A stretch of 64,000 nucleotides of DNA from JADJOY01 sp016713535 [NCBI: Deltaproteobacteria bacterium]. GTDB lineage: Bacteria > JADJOY01. Shown in pieces: positions 18,995 to 26,943 of the stretch. The translations under genes and the position numbers were made by a program. Under the pieces are notes generated by a model. It had not been told where the DNA came from and ran no database searches. It worked only from the letters and a program-made list of their open reading frames with translations. The stretch covers positions 124,001-188,000 of the forward strand of contig JADJOY010000020.1 of the NCBI GenBank assembly GCA_016713535.1, read 5' to 3'. Numbering within the stretch: the first letter of the stretch is position 1; each line of letters starts with the position of its first letter.

Positions 18995-19912
18995 TCAGCG
19001 CCCGCGCGCGAACCCGGGCCACGAGAACGGCGCGCGCAGCTGGCCCAGGTAGTCCTGCGGAAACGACGCAGCGCTCGCATCGGCGAGGCCCACGGCGACC
19101 GGTGGCCGGCGGTCCGCCGGCAACAGCCACGTGCCGAAGAGCACGTCCCACACCATGAGGTTCTGGCCGTAGTTGGCGTTGGCCTCGTCGAGCACCGGCG
19201 AATGGTGCCAGCGGTGGGTCTCCGCGGCGCTGAAGACGCGGTTCCAGCGACCCAGCCGGAGCGGGAAGTTCGTGTGCTTGAAGATCCCGTTCACGGCCGT
19301 GAACAGGGTGTGCAGCGCGATCAGGTCGGATCCGGCGCCGAGCGCCACCAGGGGCACGTACCAGCACCCGTACGAGAGCACCAGGTCCACCGGGTGGAAG
19401 CGGTGCGCGTTGAAGAAATAGAGCCGCGGCGCGCTGTGGTGGACCGCGTGAAAGCGCCACAGCAACGACACCTCGTGGGCGAGACGGTGGGTCCAGTACA
19501 TGAAGAAATCGCCGAGCAAGAGCGCGACCGGGAGCTGCGCCGCGAGCGGCCAGTGGCGCGGCCAGAGCCCCGCGCCGAACGCCGCCGTCAGCGGGCCTGC
19601 CGCCGCCACCGCGACGAACGAGAGCACCGGACGCAGCACCTCCAGCGTGATCACGTCCGAGCCCAGGAAGTGGGCCACGTCGACCGGAACGTCGCGGCGC
19701 GGGCGGCTCCACTCGGGGACCTCGGGGAAGCGGGTCTCGGCGACCGCCACGACCACGTACGCGGCGATCAGCGGCGCCACGAACGAGAGCGATGGTGGGA
19801 CACCGAGCGCCAGCGCCGCCCCCGTCACCAGCAGCGCGCCGCCCATCACCGCGGGGAAGAGCCCCCGGGCGGCGATCGAGGGCAAGTGACGCGGCAGCGC
19901 CGTTGCGCTCAT
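18995..19912 (-). CDS. Sterol desaturase / fatty acid hydroxylase superfamily protein
   Basis: This 305-residue integral membrane di-iron oxygenase-type protein has four or so hydrophobic helices in the first half. The histidine boxes are complete: HRLAHE (142-147), HAVHH (155-159) and HRWHH near residue 233, with an additional HRFH/H pair between. Members hydroxylate or desaturate lipids, sterols or carotenoids. The start codon region overlaps the stop of the TetR gene by four bases, so regulator and enzyme form one operon. Substrate is unknown; the adjacent divergent sulfotransferase operon hints at a lipid or sterol theme. Confidence 0.85.
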   Translation of the reverse strand: MSATALPRHLPSIAARGLFPAVMGGALLVTGAALALGVPPSLSFVAPLIAAYVVVAVAETRFPEVPEWSRPRRDVPVDVAHFLGSDVITLEVLRPVLSFVAVAAAGPLTAAFGAGLWPRHWPLAAQLPVALLLGDFFMYWTHRLAHEVSLLWRFHAVHHSAPRLYFFNAHRFHPVDLVLSYGCWYVPLVALGAGSDLIALHTLFTAVNGIFKHTNFPLRLGRWNRVFSAAETHRWHHSPVLDEANANYGQNLMVWDVLFGTWLLPADRRPPVAVGLADASAASFPQDYLGQLRAPFSWPGFARGR

Positions 19913-20664
19913 CGCACGAGCCCCCGCACCATGATCTCGGCGAAGGTCACGGCGAGCGTCTCGGGATCGTGCGACGGCTTCTCGCCGACGCGGAACGCGT
20001 GCGAGAAGGTGTCCTCGCTCAGCATGCCGAGGAACGCGAGCGCCGCGGCCTCGGGGTCGACGCGCCGGAAGGCACCCTCGCGAACCCGGCGCCGCACGTA
20101 GCCGGCGACGTAATCGACGATCGCCCGGATCCGGATGCGATGGAACATCACGGCTAGCTCGCTGCCCTCCAGCGCGCCGAAGAAGAGCACCCGCAGGAAC
20201 GGCACCTCGGCGCGGCCGAGACGGAGCACGGTCTCGGCGAACTCGCGGAAGAAGGCGAGGTCGTCGGTGCCGCAGGCGCGCTCGGGTGAGAGCAGCGCGG
20301 CCCCGCCGGTGCGCGCGATCTGGCGCTCGATGAGAGCCTCGAAGAGCTCGAGCTTCGAGCCGAACAGCTTGATCAGCATCGCCTCGCTCAGCCCCGCCGC
20401 GCGCGCCACCTCGGAGAGCGGGGTGCCGGCAAAACCGTGCTCGGCGAAGCGCGCCACGGCGGCGTCGAGGACGAGGGCGCGGCGCTCGGCGCCGGGCAGC
20501 CGCCGCCGGCGCGCGGCGGGCGCGGCGGGCGGGTTCGGCGCCAGCCCGGCACGCCCGCGGCTGGATGCGAAGGCGCGCTGCGCCGCGAGGGAGCGCGCTT
20601 TGCGAGGCTGCGCGCCCCGAGCAGCGCGCCGGGCCCGGGATCCAGTGCGATCGGGGCTTGTCAT
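19909..20664 (-). CDS. TetR-family transcriptional regulator
   Basis: The N-terminal helix-turn-helix reads RRALVLDAAVARFAEHGFAG, then LSEVARAAGLSEAMLIKLFG, clearly TetR. It follows a basic, Ala/Arg-rich extension of about 50 residues. The C-terminal ligand domain is helical (FLRVLFFGALEGSELAVMFH). I favour ATG 20664: GTG 20715 would extend the protein through the palindromic operator. No good ribosome-binding site precedes ATG 20664, so the transcript may be leaderless or the longer form used. It probably represses both its own operon and the divergent sulfotransferase operon. Confidence 0.82.
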   Translation of the reverse strand: MTSPDRTGSRARRAARGAQPRKARSLAAQRAFASSRGRAGLAPNPPAAPAARRRRLPGAERRALVLDAAVARFAEHGFAGTPLSEVARAAGLSEAMLIKLFGSKLELFEALIERQIARTGGAALLSPERACGTDDLAFFREFAETVLRLGRAEVPFLRVLFFGALEGSELAVMFHRIRIRAIVDYVAGYVRRRVREGAFRRVDPEAAALAFLGMLSEDTFSHAFRVGEKPSHDPETLAVTFAEIMVRGLVR

Positions 20665-20672
20665 GAGGAGGT

Positions 20673-20692
20673 AAGTAAACGTACGCTTACTT
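20673..20692. promoter_or_regulatory. Palindromic operator between TetR and sulfotransferase genes
   Basis: AAGTAAACGTACGCTTACTT is symmetric except for one base pair (A20679/C20686). Its size and centre are typical of TetR operators. It lies 9 bases upstream of the TetR ATG and 47 bases before the divergent gene, so binding could shut both. The binding protein is inferred from position. Confidence 0.65.
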
Positions 20693-20738
20693 GTCTCGAC
20701 GGTCAACGCCTCCACCCGCTTTCCGCCACCTGGTCACC

Positions 20739-21898
20739 ATGCTCACCACCGAAGCGCTCCTCGACACCGCCGTCTCCGCGACCGGCCTCGACGACTTCGG
20801 CGACGGCGACTGGCGCGAGGGGCTCGATCGCCTGACCGACGCGCTCTCGCCACCGAGGCGGACCTCAACACCACCGGACACAGCATCGCCGAGTGGTGGA
20901 TCGGCCAGCGCCTCGCCAACCGTCTGCGCGTGATCGACTGGGTCAAGCGCCACCCCGAGGTCCACCGCCAGCGCGTCGAGCGCCCGCTCTTCGTGCTCGG
21001 GATGCTGCGCACCGGCACGACCATCCTCTGCGAGCTGCTCGCGCGCGATCCGGCGAACCGCCCGCTCATGAAGTGGGAGGCCCTCGACTGCGTGCCGCCG
21101 CCACGCGCCGAGTCGTTCACCACCGACCCGCGCATCGCGCGCATGGTCGAAGAGACCGAGTGGACCTACGACCTGAACCCCACGCTCAAGGCGATCCACT
21201 ACGAGCCCGGTGACGGCCCCACCGAGTGCGTGCCGGTGCTCGGCCAGCACTTCCGCAGCCAGGACTACATCGGGATGTTCCGCATCCCCTCGTACAACGC
21301 CTGGTACGAGCGCTGCGACATGACCGACGCCTACCGCTACCACCGGCGAGTGCTCGAGGTGCTCCAGTCGGAGGCCCCCGGGCGGTGGTCGCTCAAGGCG
21401 CCCGGCCACATGTACGCGCTAGAGGCGCTCACCCGCGTCTACCCCGACGCACGGCTGGTCGTGACGCATCGCGATCCCGTCGAGGTGATGGGCTCGAACG
21501 TCAGCATGATGCTCAACACCGGCGGCGCGATGCTCACCGACGGCCCGTGGGCCGACTACGCGAAGACGGTGTGGCGTGGCATCCCGCGCAAGATGGTCGG
21601 CGCGATGATGGAGTTCCGCGATCGCCACCCCGAGGTGCGCTTCCACGACTTCCGCTACCACGAGTTCATGGCGGACCCGATCGGACAGGTCCGGGCGATG
21701 TACCGCTCGTTCGGCGACGAGCTGTCGCCGGAGGCCGAGTCCGCGATGCGCGCGCATCTCGGCGCGAGCCCGCAGGGGCGCTTCGGCACGCACCGCTACG
21801 AGCTCGCCGAACTCGGCCTGAGCGCGGACGCGATCCGTGACGAGTTCCGCGACTACATCGAGCGCTTCGACCTCCCGACCGGCGCCGCGCGCCGCTGA
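20739..21898 (+). CDS. Sulfotransferase family protein, apparent frameshift near the N-terminus
   Basis: The PAPS-dependent sulfotransferase fold is clear: PLFVLGMLRTGTTILCELLA is the 5'-phosphosulfate loop, DARLVVTHRDPVEVMGS the 3'-phosphate-binding strand and helix, and WSLKAPGHMYALEAL the family block. The start ATG 20739 and first 36 residues (LLDTAVSATGLDDFGDGDW) are in one frame. From about 20848 the homologous sequence (EADLNTTGHSIAEWWIGQRL) continues in another, so one indel separates them. A shorter protein from ATG 20930 would lack the N-terminal helices. First gene of a run with a sulfatase-like gene. Confidence 0.8.
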
Positions 21899-21924
21899 TC
21901 CAGACTCGCCTCCGAGGGGACCTC

Positions 21925-23235
21925 ATGGCCGACGAGACCGGCGACGTCGTCGCGAGCGTGCCGCGCCCGCGCTTCGCGAGCATCTACACCGACGGCGACG
22001 ACCAGACCGAGGCGGTCCGCATCCACGACTTCGTCTACCAGTCGCACGGGGCGACCTGCGCCTACCTGGTCGCGACGCCGGCCGGGAACGTGCTCGTCAA
22101 CACCGGGCTGCCGCACGAGGCGCACCGCCACAAGCGACTCTTCGCCGCCGCCGCGCCGGGCCCGATCACCCACATCGTCATCACCCAGGGGCACTTCGAC
22201 CACATCGGCGGGGTCAACGTGCTGCGCGAGCCGGCCACCGAGATCGTCGCGCACCGCGACTTCGGCAAGCTCCAGGACTACCAGAAGCGCTTCGCCGGCT
22301 TCCGCATGCCGCGCAACCTGGTGTTCTTCGCACCGCTCATCCACAAGGCGATCGAGTCGCTCTCCGCCGCCGCGGAGCGAAACGAGACCCACCCGAGCCT
22401 CGACGTGACGCCCACGGTGCTGGTCGACGACCACCACGCCTTCGAGGTCGGCGGCGTGCGCTTCGAGCTCCACGCGGTGCCCGGAGGCGAGACCACCGAC
22501 TCGGTGGTGGTGTGGCTGCCCCAGCACCGCATCGCGTTCATCAGCACCATGCTCGGACCGCTCTTCCCGCACTTCCCCAACCTGGTCACGTTGCGCGGCG
22601 ACTTCATGCGCTCGGCGCTCGACTACCTCGACTCGCTGGCGCGGCTCCGCGCCCTCGAGCCCGAGCTCCTCGTGACCGGCCACTACCAGCCGATCCGCGG
22701 CCGCGAGGCGATCGCGCGCGCCCTCGCCGATCTCCGCGACGCGGTCCGCCATGTCCACGACGCCACCGTCGACGGCATGAACGAGGGCAAAGACGTTCAC
22801 ACCCTGATGCGCGAGGTCACGCTCCCGCCCCACGTGAACGTGGGCCAGGGCTACGGCAAAGTGTCGTGGAGCGTACGCGCCATCTGGGAGCACTACCAGG
22901 GCTGGTTCCACTACGACTCGACGACCAGCCTCTACCCGGTCCCCGCGCGCGCCCTGCACGGCGAGCTCGCCGCGCTCGCGGGCGGTGCCAAGGCGCTGGT
23001 CGCGGCGGCCGAGCGCCATCTCGACGCCGATCGTCCGGTCGAGGCGCTCCACCTGCTCGAGATCGCACTGGCCGGCGAGCCGGCCGACGTGGGCGCGCTG
23101 CGCGCCAGCTTGCGCGCCCACGAGTGCTTGCTCGTGAAGAGCGGCGGCGAGAACTTCTGGGAGTGGGGCTGGCTCACTCACCAGCTCCGCGAGATCCGCG
23201 CGGCCCTCGACGCCGCCAGAGGAGCCGCATCGTGA
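21925..23235 (+). CDS. Metallo-beta-lactamase-fold hydrolase, alkylsulfatase-like
   Basis: This 436-residue protein has the MBL core (ATCAYLVATPAGNVLVNTGL; metal motif ITQGHFDHIGGVN with H90, D92, H93; VTGHYQPIRG) and a helical C-terminus with SWSVRAIWEHYQGWFHYD, typical of the alkylsulfatase dimerisation region. The first His of the usual HxHxDH motif is Gln88, so one metal site may be altered. Classical SdsA1-type enzymes are near 600 residues and also have a SCP2-like lipid-binding end, which is absent. Its place next to a sulfotransferase suggests paired making and breaking of sulfate esters, or that the sulfotransferase is misnamed. Confidence 0.8.
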   Translation: MADETGDVVASVPRPRFASIYTDGDDQTEAVRIHDFVYQSHGATCAYLVATPAGNVLVNTGLPHEAHRHKRLFAAAAPGPITHIVITQGHFDHIGGVNVLREPATEIVAHRDFGKLQDYQKRFAGFRMPRNLVFFAPLIHKAIESLSAAAERNETHPSLDVTPTVLVDDHHAFEVGGVRFELHAVPGGETTDSVVVWLPQHRIAFISTMLGPLFPHFPNLVTLRGDFMRSALDYLDSLARLRALEPELLVTGHYQPIRGREAIARALADLRDAVRHVHDATVDGMNEGKDVHTLMREVTLPPHVNVGQGYGKVSWSVRAIWEHYQGWFHYDSTTSLYPVPARALHGELAALAGGAKALVAAAERHLDADRPVEALHLLEIALAGEPADVGALRASLRAHECLLVKSGGENFWEWGWLTHQLREIRAALDAARGAAS

Positions 23236-24260
23236 CTGACGCCACCTCTCTTCTCCGGCTCGCGATCGTGGGCTGCGGCGCGATCTCGCGCATGCACCTC
23301 AACGCCGTCGAGGCGAACCGCGACCGCGTGCGGATCACCGCCGCCGTGGACCTCTCCCGCGAGCGCGCGGAGGCGGTCGCCGCGGAGACCGGCGCCGTCG
23401 CGTACGGTTCGCTCGACGAGGCGCTCGCGGCCGGTGGCTTCGACGCGGTCGCGATCCTGCTGCCGCCCGCGCACCACGAGCGCGCCGCCTGCGCCGCGCT
23501 CGCCGCCGGCAAGCACGTGCTCCTCGAGAAGCCGATGGCCCTCGACCTCGACGCATGCGAGCGCATCCTCACGGCGGCACGCGTCGCGAGCCGCGTGCTG
23601 ATGGTCGCCGAGAACGCCCAGTACTGGCCGGAGGTGGTCACCGCGAAGCGGCTCATCGACGAGGGCGCGATCGGCGAGGTGCTGACCGCCCGCGCCAGCT
23701 CGTTCGCGACGCTCATGATCGCGGCGTCGTTCTACGAGGGAGAAAACCCGTGGCGGTTCCAGAAGGGCAGCGCGGGCGGCGGCGTGGCGCTCGACATCGG
23801 CTCGCACTGGATTCGCCCGCTGCGCATGTTCATGGGCGAGATCGACGAGGTCGTGGCGATCCTCGACCGCCCGCTCGCGCAGATGGAGGGCGAGTCGCTG
23901 GCGCGCGCGCTGCTCCGCTTCCGCTCGGGGCGCAGCGCCTCGTTCGAGGTGATGCTGCTCGATGGCATGCTGGGGATGGACGCGTTCTTCCGCGTCGTCG
24001 GCACGCGCGGCGAGATCGTGATCGACACCGACATGGGCGGGCGGGTCCAGCTCTTCAACGACCAGCACTTCGGCGAGTCGGTGGGCGGCGACGGCCTCGG
24101 CTACATGGAATCGTACGCGCCGCAGCTGCGCGACTTCGCGGCGGCGTGCCTCGACGGGACGCCGCTCGCGGCTGGCCCCGAGATGGCGATCGGCGAGCTG
24201 CGCGCGGCGCTCGCCATGTACCGCTCGGCCGAGAGCCGGCGCTGGGAGAAGGTGTGGTGA
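23232..24260 (+). CDS. Gfo/Idh/MocA-family oxidoreductase
   Basis: This 342-residue NAD(P)-dependent dehydrogenase has the N-terminal Rossmann motif [17 protein letters not shown], the family signature [17 protein letters not shown] (Glu-Lys-Pro) and the C-terminal alpha/beta domain with [19 protein letters not shown] carrying the catalytic-type Asp/His. Substrates in this family are sugars, inositols and related polyols. It starts at GTG 23232, overlapping the previous stop (GTGA), which indicates translational coupling within the operon. Confidence 0.88.
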   Translation: MTDATSLLRLAIVGCGAISRMHLNAVEANRDRVRITAAVDLSRERAEAVAAETGAVAYGSLDEALAAGGFDAVAILLPPAHHERAACAALAAGKHVLLEKPMALDLDACERILTAARVASRVLMVAENAQYWPEVVTAKRLIDEGAIGEVLTARASSFATLMIAASFYEGENPWRFQKGSAGGGVALDIGSHWIRPLRMFMGEIDEVVAILDRPLAQMEGESLARALLRFRSGRSASFEVMLLDGMLGMDAFFRVVGTRGEIVIDTDMGGRVQLFNDQHFGESVGGDGLGYMESYAPQLRDFAAACLDGTPLAAGPEMAIGELRAALAMYRSAESRRWEKVW

Positions 24261-24279
24261 GCCGTTCCACGAGGAGACG

Positions 24280-25047
24280 ATGAGCCATCCGACCGACCGT
24301 CCGATGCTGTCCTTCGACTTCGCTGGCCGCCGGGTGCTCGTCACCGGCGGCACGAGCGGCATCGGCGCCGCGATCGCCGCGGCCTTCGCCGACGCCGGCG
24401 CCACCGTGACGATCACCGGCACGCGCGGCGCCGCGAGCGACTACGACGCCGACCTCGCGCGCTTCGCCTACCGGACCCTCGACACCCGCGAGTCCGCGTC
24501 GATCGAGGCGGTGGCCGCGAGCCTCGAGCACCTCGACGTGCTGGTGAACAACGCGGGCGCCAACCTGCCGGGCTTCCGCAGCGAGTGGGAGCCCGAGGTC
24601 TTCGAGGAGACGCTGCGCATCAACCTGAGCGGCGCCTTCCGCCTCGCGCTCGCGGTCAAGGACAAGCTCGCCGCGAGCACGATCCCCGGCGGCGCGAGCG
24701 TGGTCAACCTGGCCTCGCTCTCGGCCTTCGCCGCGGTGCCGCTCGTGCCGGGCTATGGCGCCGCGAAGGCGGGCGTCGTCCAGCTCACCAAGAGCCTCGC
24801 CGCCTACTGGGCGAGCGACGGCATCCGCGTCAACGCGGTCGCGCCGGGTTTCGTCGCCACGCGCATGACCGAGATCATGGTGGGAAGCGACGACCTGTCG
24901 CGGCCGATGCTCGAGCGCACGCCGCTGGCGCGCTGGGGACGCCCCGAGGAGATCGCGCCGGCGGTGCTCTTCCTTTCGAGCCCGGGCGCCAGCTTCATCA
25001 CGGGTCACACCCTGGTGATCGACGGCGGTTACTCGGCGGTGTGTTGA
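24280..25047 (+). CDS. Short-chain dehydrogenase/reductase (SDR)
   Basis: This classical 255-residue SDR has the cofactor motif [15 protein letters not shown] (about 19-33), [11 protein letters not shown] (NNAG), a catalytic Ser in [19 protein letters not shown] (Tyr-x-x-x-Lys) and the C-terminal [12 protein letters not shown] and [13 protein letters not shown] blocks. GAGGAG is upstream of ATG 24280. It completes the sulfotransferase, hydrolase, Gfo/Idh and SDR gene run, which reads like a catabolic or tailoring route for an alcohol or polyol ester. Confidence 0.9.
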   Translation: MSHPTDRPMLSFDFAGRRVLVTGGTSGIGAAIAAAFADAGATVTITGTRGAASDYDADLARFAYRTLDTRESASIEAVAASLEHLDVLVNNAGANLPGFRSEWEPEVFEETLRINLSGAFRLALAVKDKLAASTIPGGASVVNLASLSAFAAVPLVPGYGAAKAGVVQLTKSLAAYWASDGIRVNAVAPGFVATRMTEIMVGSDDLSRPMLERTPLARWGRPEEIAPAVLFLSSPGASFITGHTLVIDGGYSAVC

Positions 25048-25097
25048 GCCCGGCCGCGAAGGATCGCGGCGCTCCCAACTGCGAGCACCCACCTGGA

Positions 25098-25121
25098 GGG
25101 CGGCCGCTTCGTCGGCCGCCC
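25098..25121. terminator. Hairpin after the SDR gene
   Basis: Arms GGGCGGCCG (25098-25106) and CGGCCGCCC (25113-25121) flank a six-base loop, 50 bases after the SDR stop. It has no T-run, so if it terminates transcription it does so weakly or with Rho. Confidence 0.4.
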
Positions 25122-25280
25122 CAGCGTCATCCTGGGGTCGTCGACGAAGCGACGACCCTCCAGCCATTCGAGCGAGGTCGGATCGCGTTGAGGACGGCGG
25201 TCGCGCGCCGCCCGGACTCGCCGCTTGCGGGGGCGACCCGGCTCCGATACGAAGAGGTGCCCCCCGCGGTCCGCTCCACC

Positions 25281-26761
25281 ATGCGCCTCGCGCTCATCCA
25301 GCCGCCCACCAACTACGTCCACGCGTCCTGCCTGCTCGAGCCGATCGGCCTGGGCTACGTCGGCGCCGCGTGCCGCCACGCCGGGCACGAGGTGTTGCTC
25401 CGCGACGTGATCGATCCGAGCCGAGACGCCGTGAGCCGGCTCGTCGCGGACCTCGACGCCTTCCGGCCCGCGGTCGTGGGCTTCTCGACCATGACCGAGA
25501 CCCACTCGAACGGCGTGGCGCTGGCGCGGCTGGTGAAGCGCCGCTACGGCGTACCGGTGGTGTTCGGCGGCTGGCACGTCTCGGGCGAGCCGAGCGCGGC
25601 GCTCGATCCCGCGATCGACGTGGTGGTCCGCGGCGAGGGCGAGGAGGCAATGGTCGAGCTGCTCGCGGCGCTCGGGCGCGGCGGCGGCCCCGGCCTGCAC
25701 GCGATCGAGGGCCTCGCGTTCCGCGACGCGGGCGGCGCGCTGGTGTTGACCGCGCAGCGCCGACGCCTCAAGAAGCTCACCGAGCTCCCCTTCCCGATGC
25801 GCGACGGGCTGCCGCTCGAGCGCTACCAGTTCCATCAGTTCCTGTGCACTCCGGTCTCGCGCGCACGGACCCTCTCGGTGCAGGCCTCGCGCGGCTGTCC
25901 ATACACGTGTTCGTTCTGCCAGACGCCGGCCCTGTGGGGCGCCGCGTGGACGCGCCGCACGCCGAGCGACGTGGTGGACGAGATCGAGATGCTCGTCGAC
26001 CGCCACGCCATCGACTCGCTCTTCTTCCGCGACGAGGAGTTCACCGTCCGTCCGACGTGGGTGATCGAGATCTGCGACGAGCTGGTGCGTCGCGGGCTGC
26101 AGCGTCGCCTCAAGTGGGGTGCGTTCTGCCGCGCCGACGAGATGAACGAAGACCTGGCCCACGCCATGAGCGCGGCCGGCTGCGTGTACGGCTTCCTCGG
26201 CCTCGAGTCCGGCGATACCGAGCTGCGCGAGCGGATCCGCAAGACCTACGCCTCCGAGGACGCCGAGCGCGCGCTCTCGGCCATGCGCGCCCACGGCATC
26301 CTGAGCCACGCGGGCTGGATCATCGGCTTCCCCACCGACACCCGCGCGTCGCTCGAGCGCTCGTTCCGGTGGTTCCGGCGGCTGCCGCTCGACCTGCTCT
26401 CGATCGTGTTCGCGACGCCGTTCGGCGGCACCGCGTTCCTGGACGAGGTCCGCGCCGCCGGGCTCCTCGCGAGCGAGGACACCGACCTCTACTCCACCAA
26501 GGAGCCCGTGGTGAACGTCCCCGGGATCCCCCTCGACGAGCTACGCGCCCTGCCCGACCGCTTCCTGCGCCGCTTCTACCTGCGCCCGAGCCAGGCGGTC
26601 AGGCTCGCCTCCACGGTGCTGCGCGCCCCGGCGGCGCGCGGGTCATGGCCGAGATGTTCGCGCGCGAGGTGCTCTCGATCGGGCGCTTCTCGCTCTACGG
26701 GCGCCGCAGCGCCGCGGTGCGCGGCATCGAGATCCCGCTCGAGCTCGCCGCGGCGCCGTAG
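25281..26761 (+). CDS. B12-binding-domain radical SAM protein, apparent frameshift near the C-terminus
   Basis: The N-terminal third (MRLALIQPPTNYVHASCLLE, VPVVFGGWHVSGEP) has the cobalamin-binding-like Rossmann layout. The radical SAM cluster motif CPYTCSFC (C206, C210, C213) follows, with later conserved FRDEEFTVRPTW and GFLGLESGDTELRERIRKTY. Proteins of this class methylate unreactive carbons or rearrange skeletons. After about 26635 the homologous ending (MAEMFAREVLSIGRFSLYG) continues in a different frame, so a one-base indel in the GC run is likely. It lies 233 bases after the SDR, so it may have its own promoter. Confidence 0.82.
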
Positions 26762-26792
26762 GCGGATGGATCCCGAAGTCACGATCGAACCG

Positions 26793-26818
26793 GCGACGGG
26801 GGATGGAACCCCCGTCGC
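26793..26818. terminator. Hairpin between convergent genes
   Basis: A perfect 10-bp stem, GCGACGGGGG (26793-26802) with CCCCCGTCGC (26809-26818), has a six-base loop. It lies between the radical SAM gene (plus) and the phospholipase gene (minus), where a bidirectional terminator is expected. No T-run is seen. Confidence 0.5.
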
Positions 26819-26943
26819 TACGATCGCCGCGTAGCCGGTTTCGTGGGACCGGGGAGGTGCAACGCCACCGCGGCGTCGGCGGTTTCTAAGGGGGGGGCCT
26901 CTGCGCCCCCGCCAGCACGCGACGGGGGCAACGCGCTCCGGGC

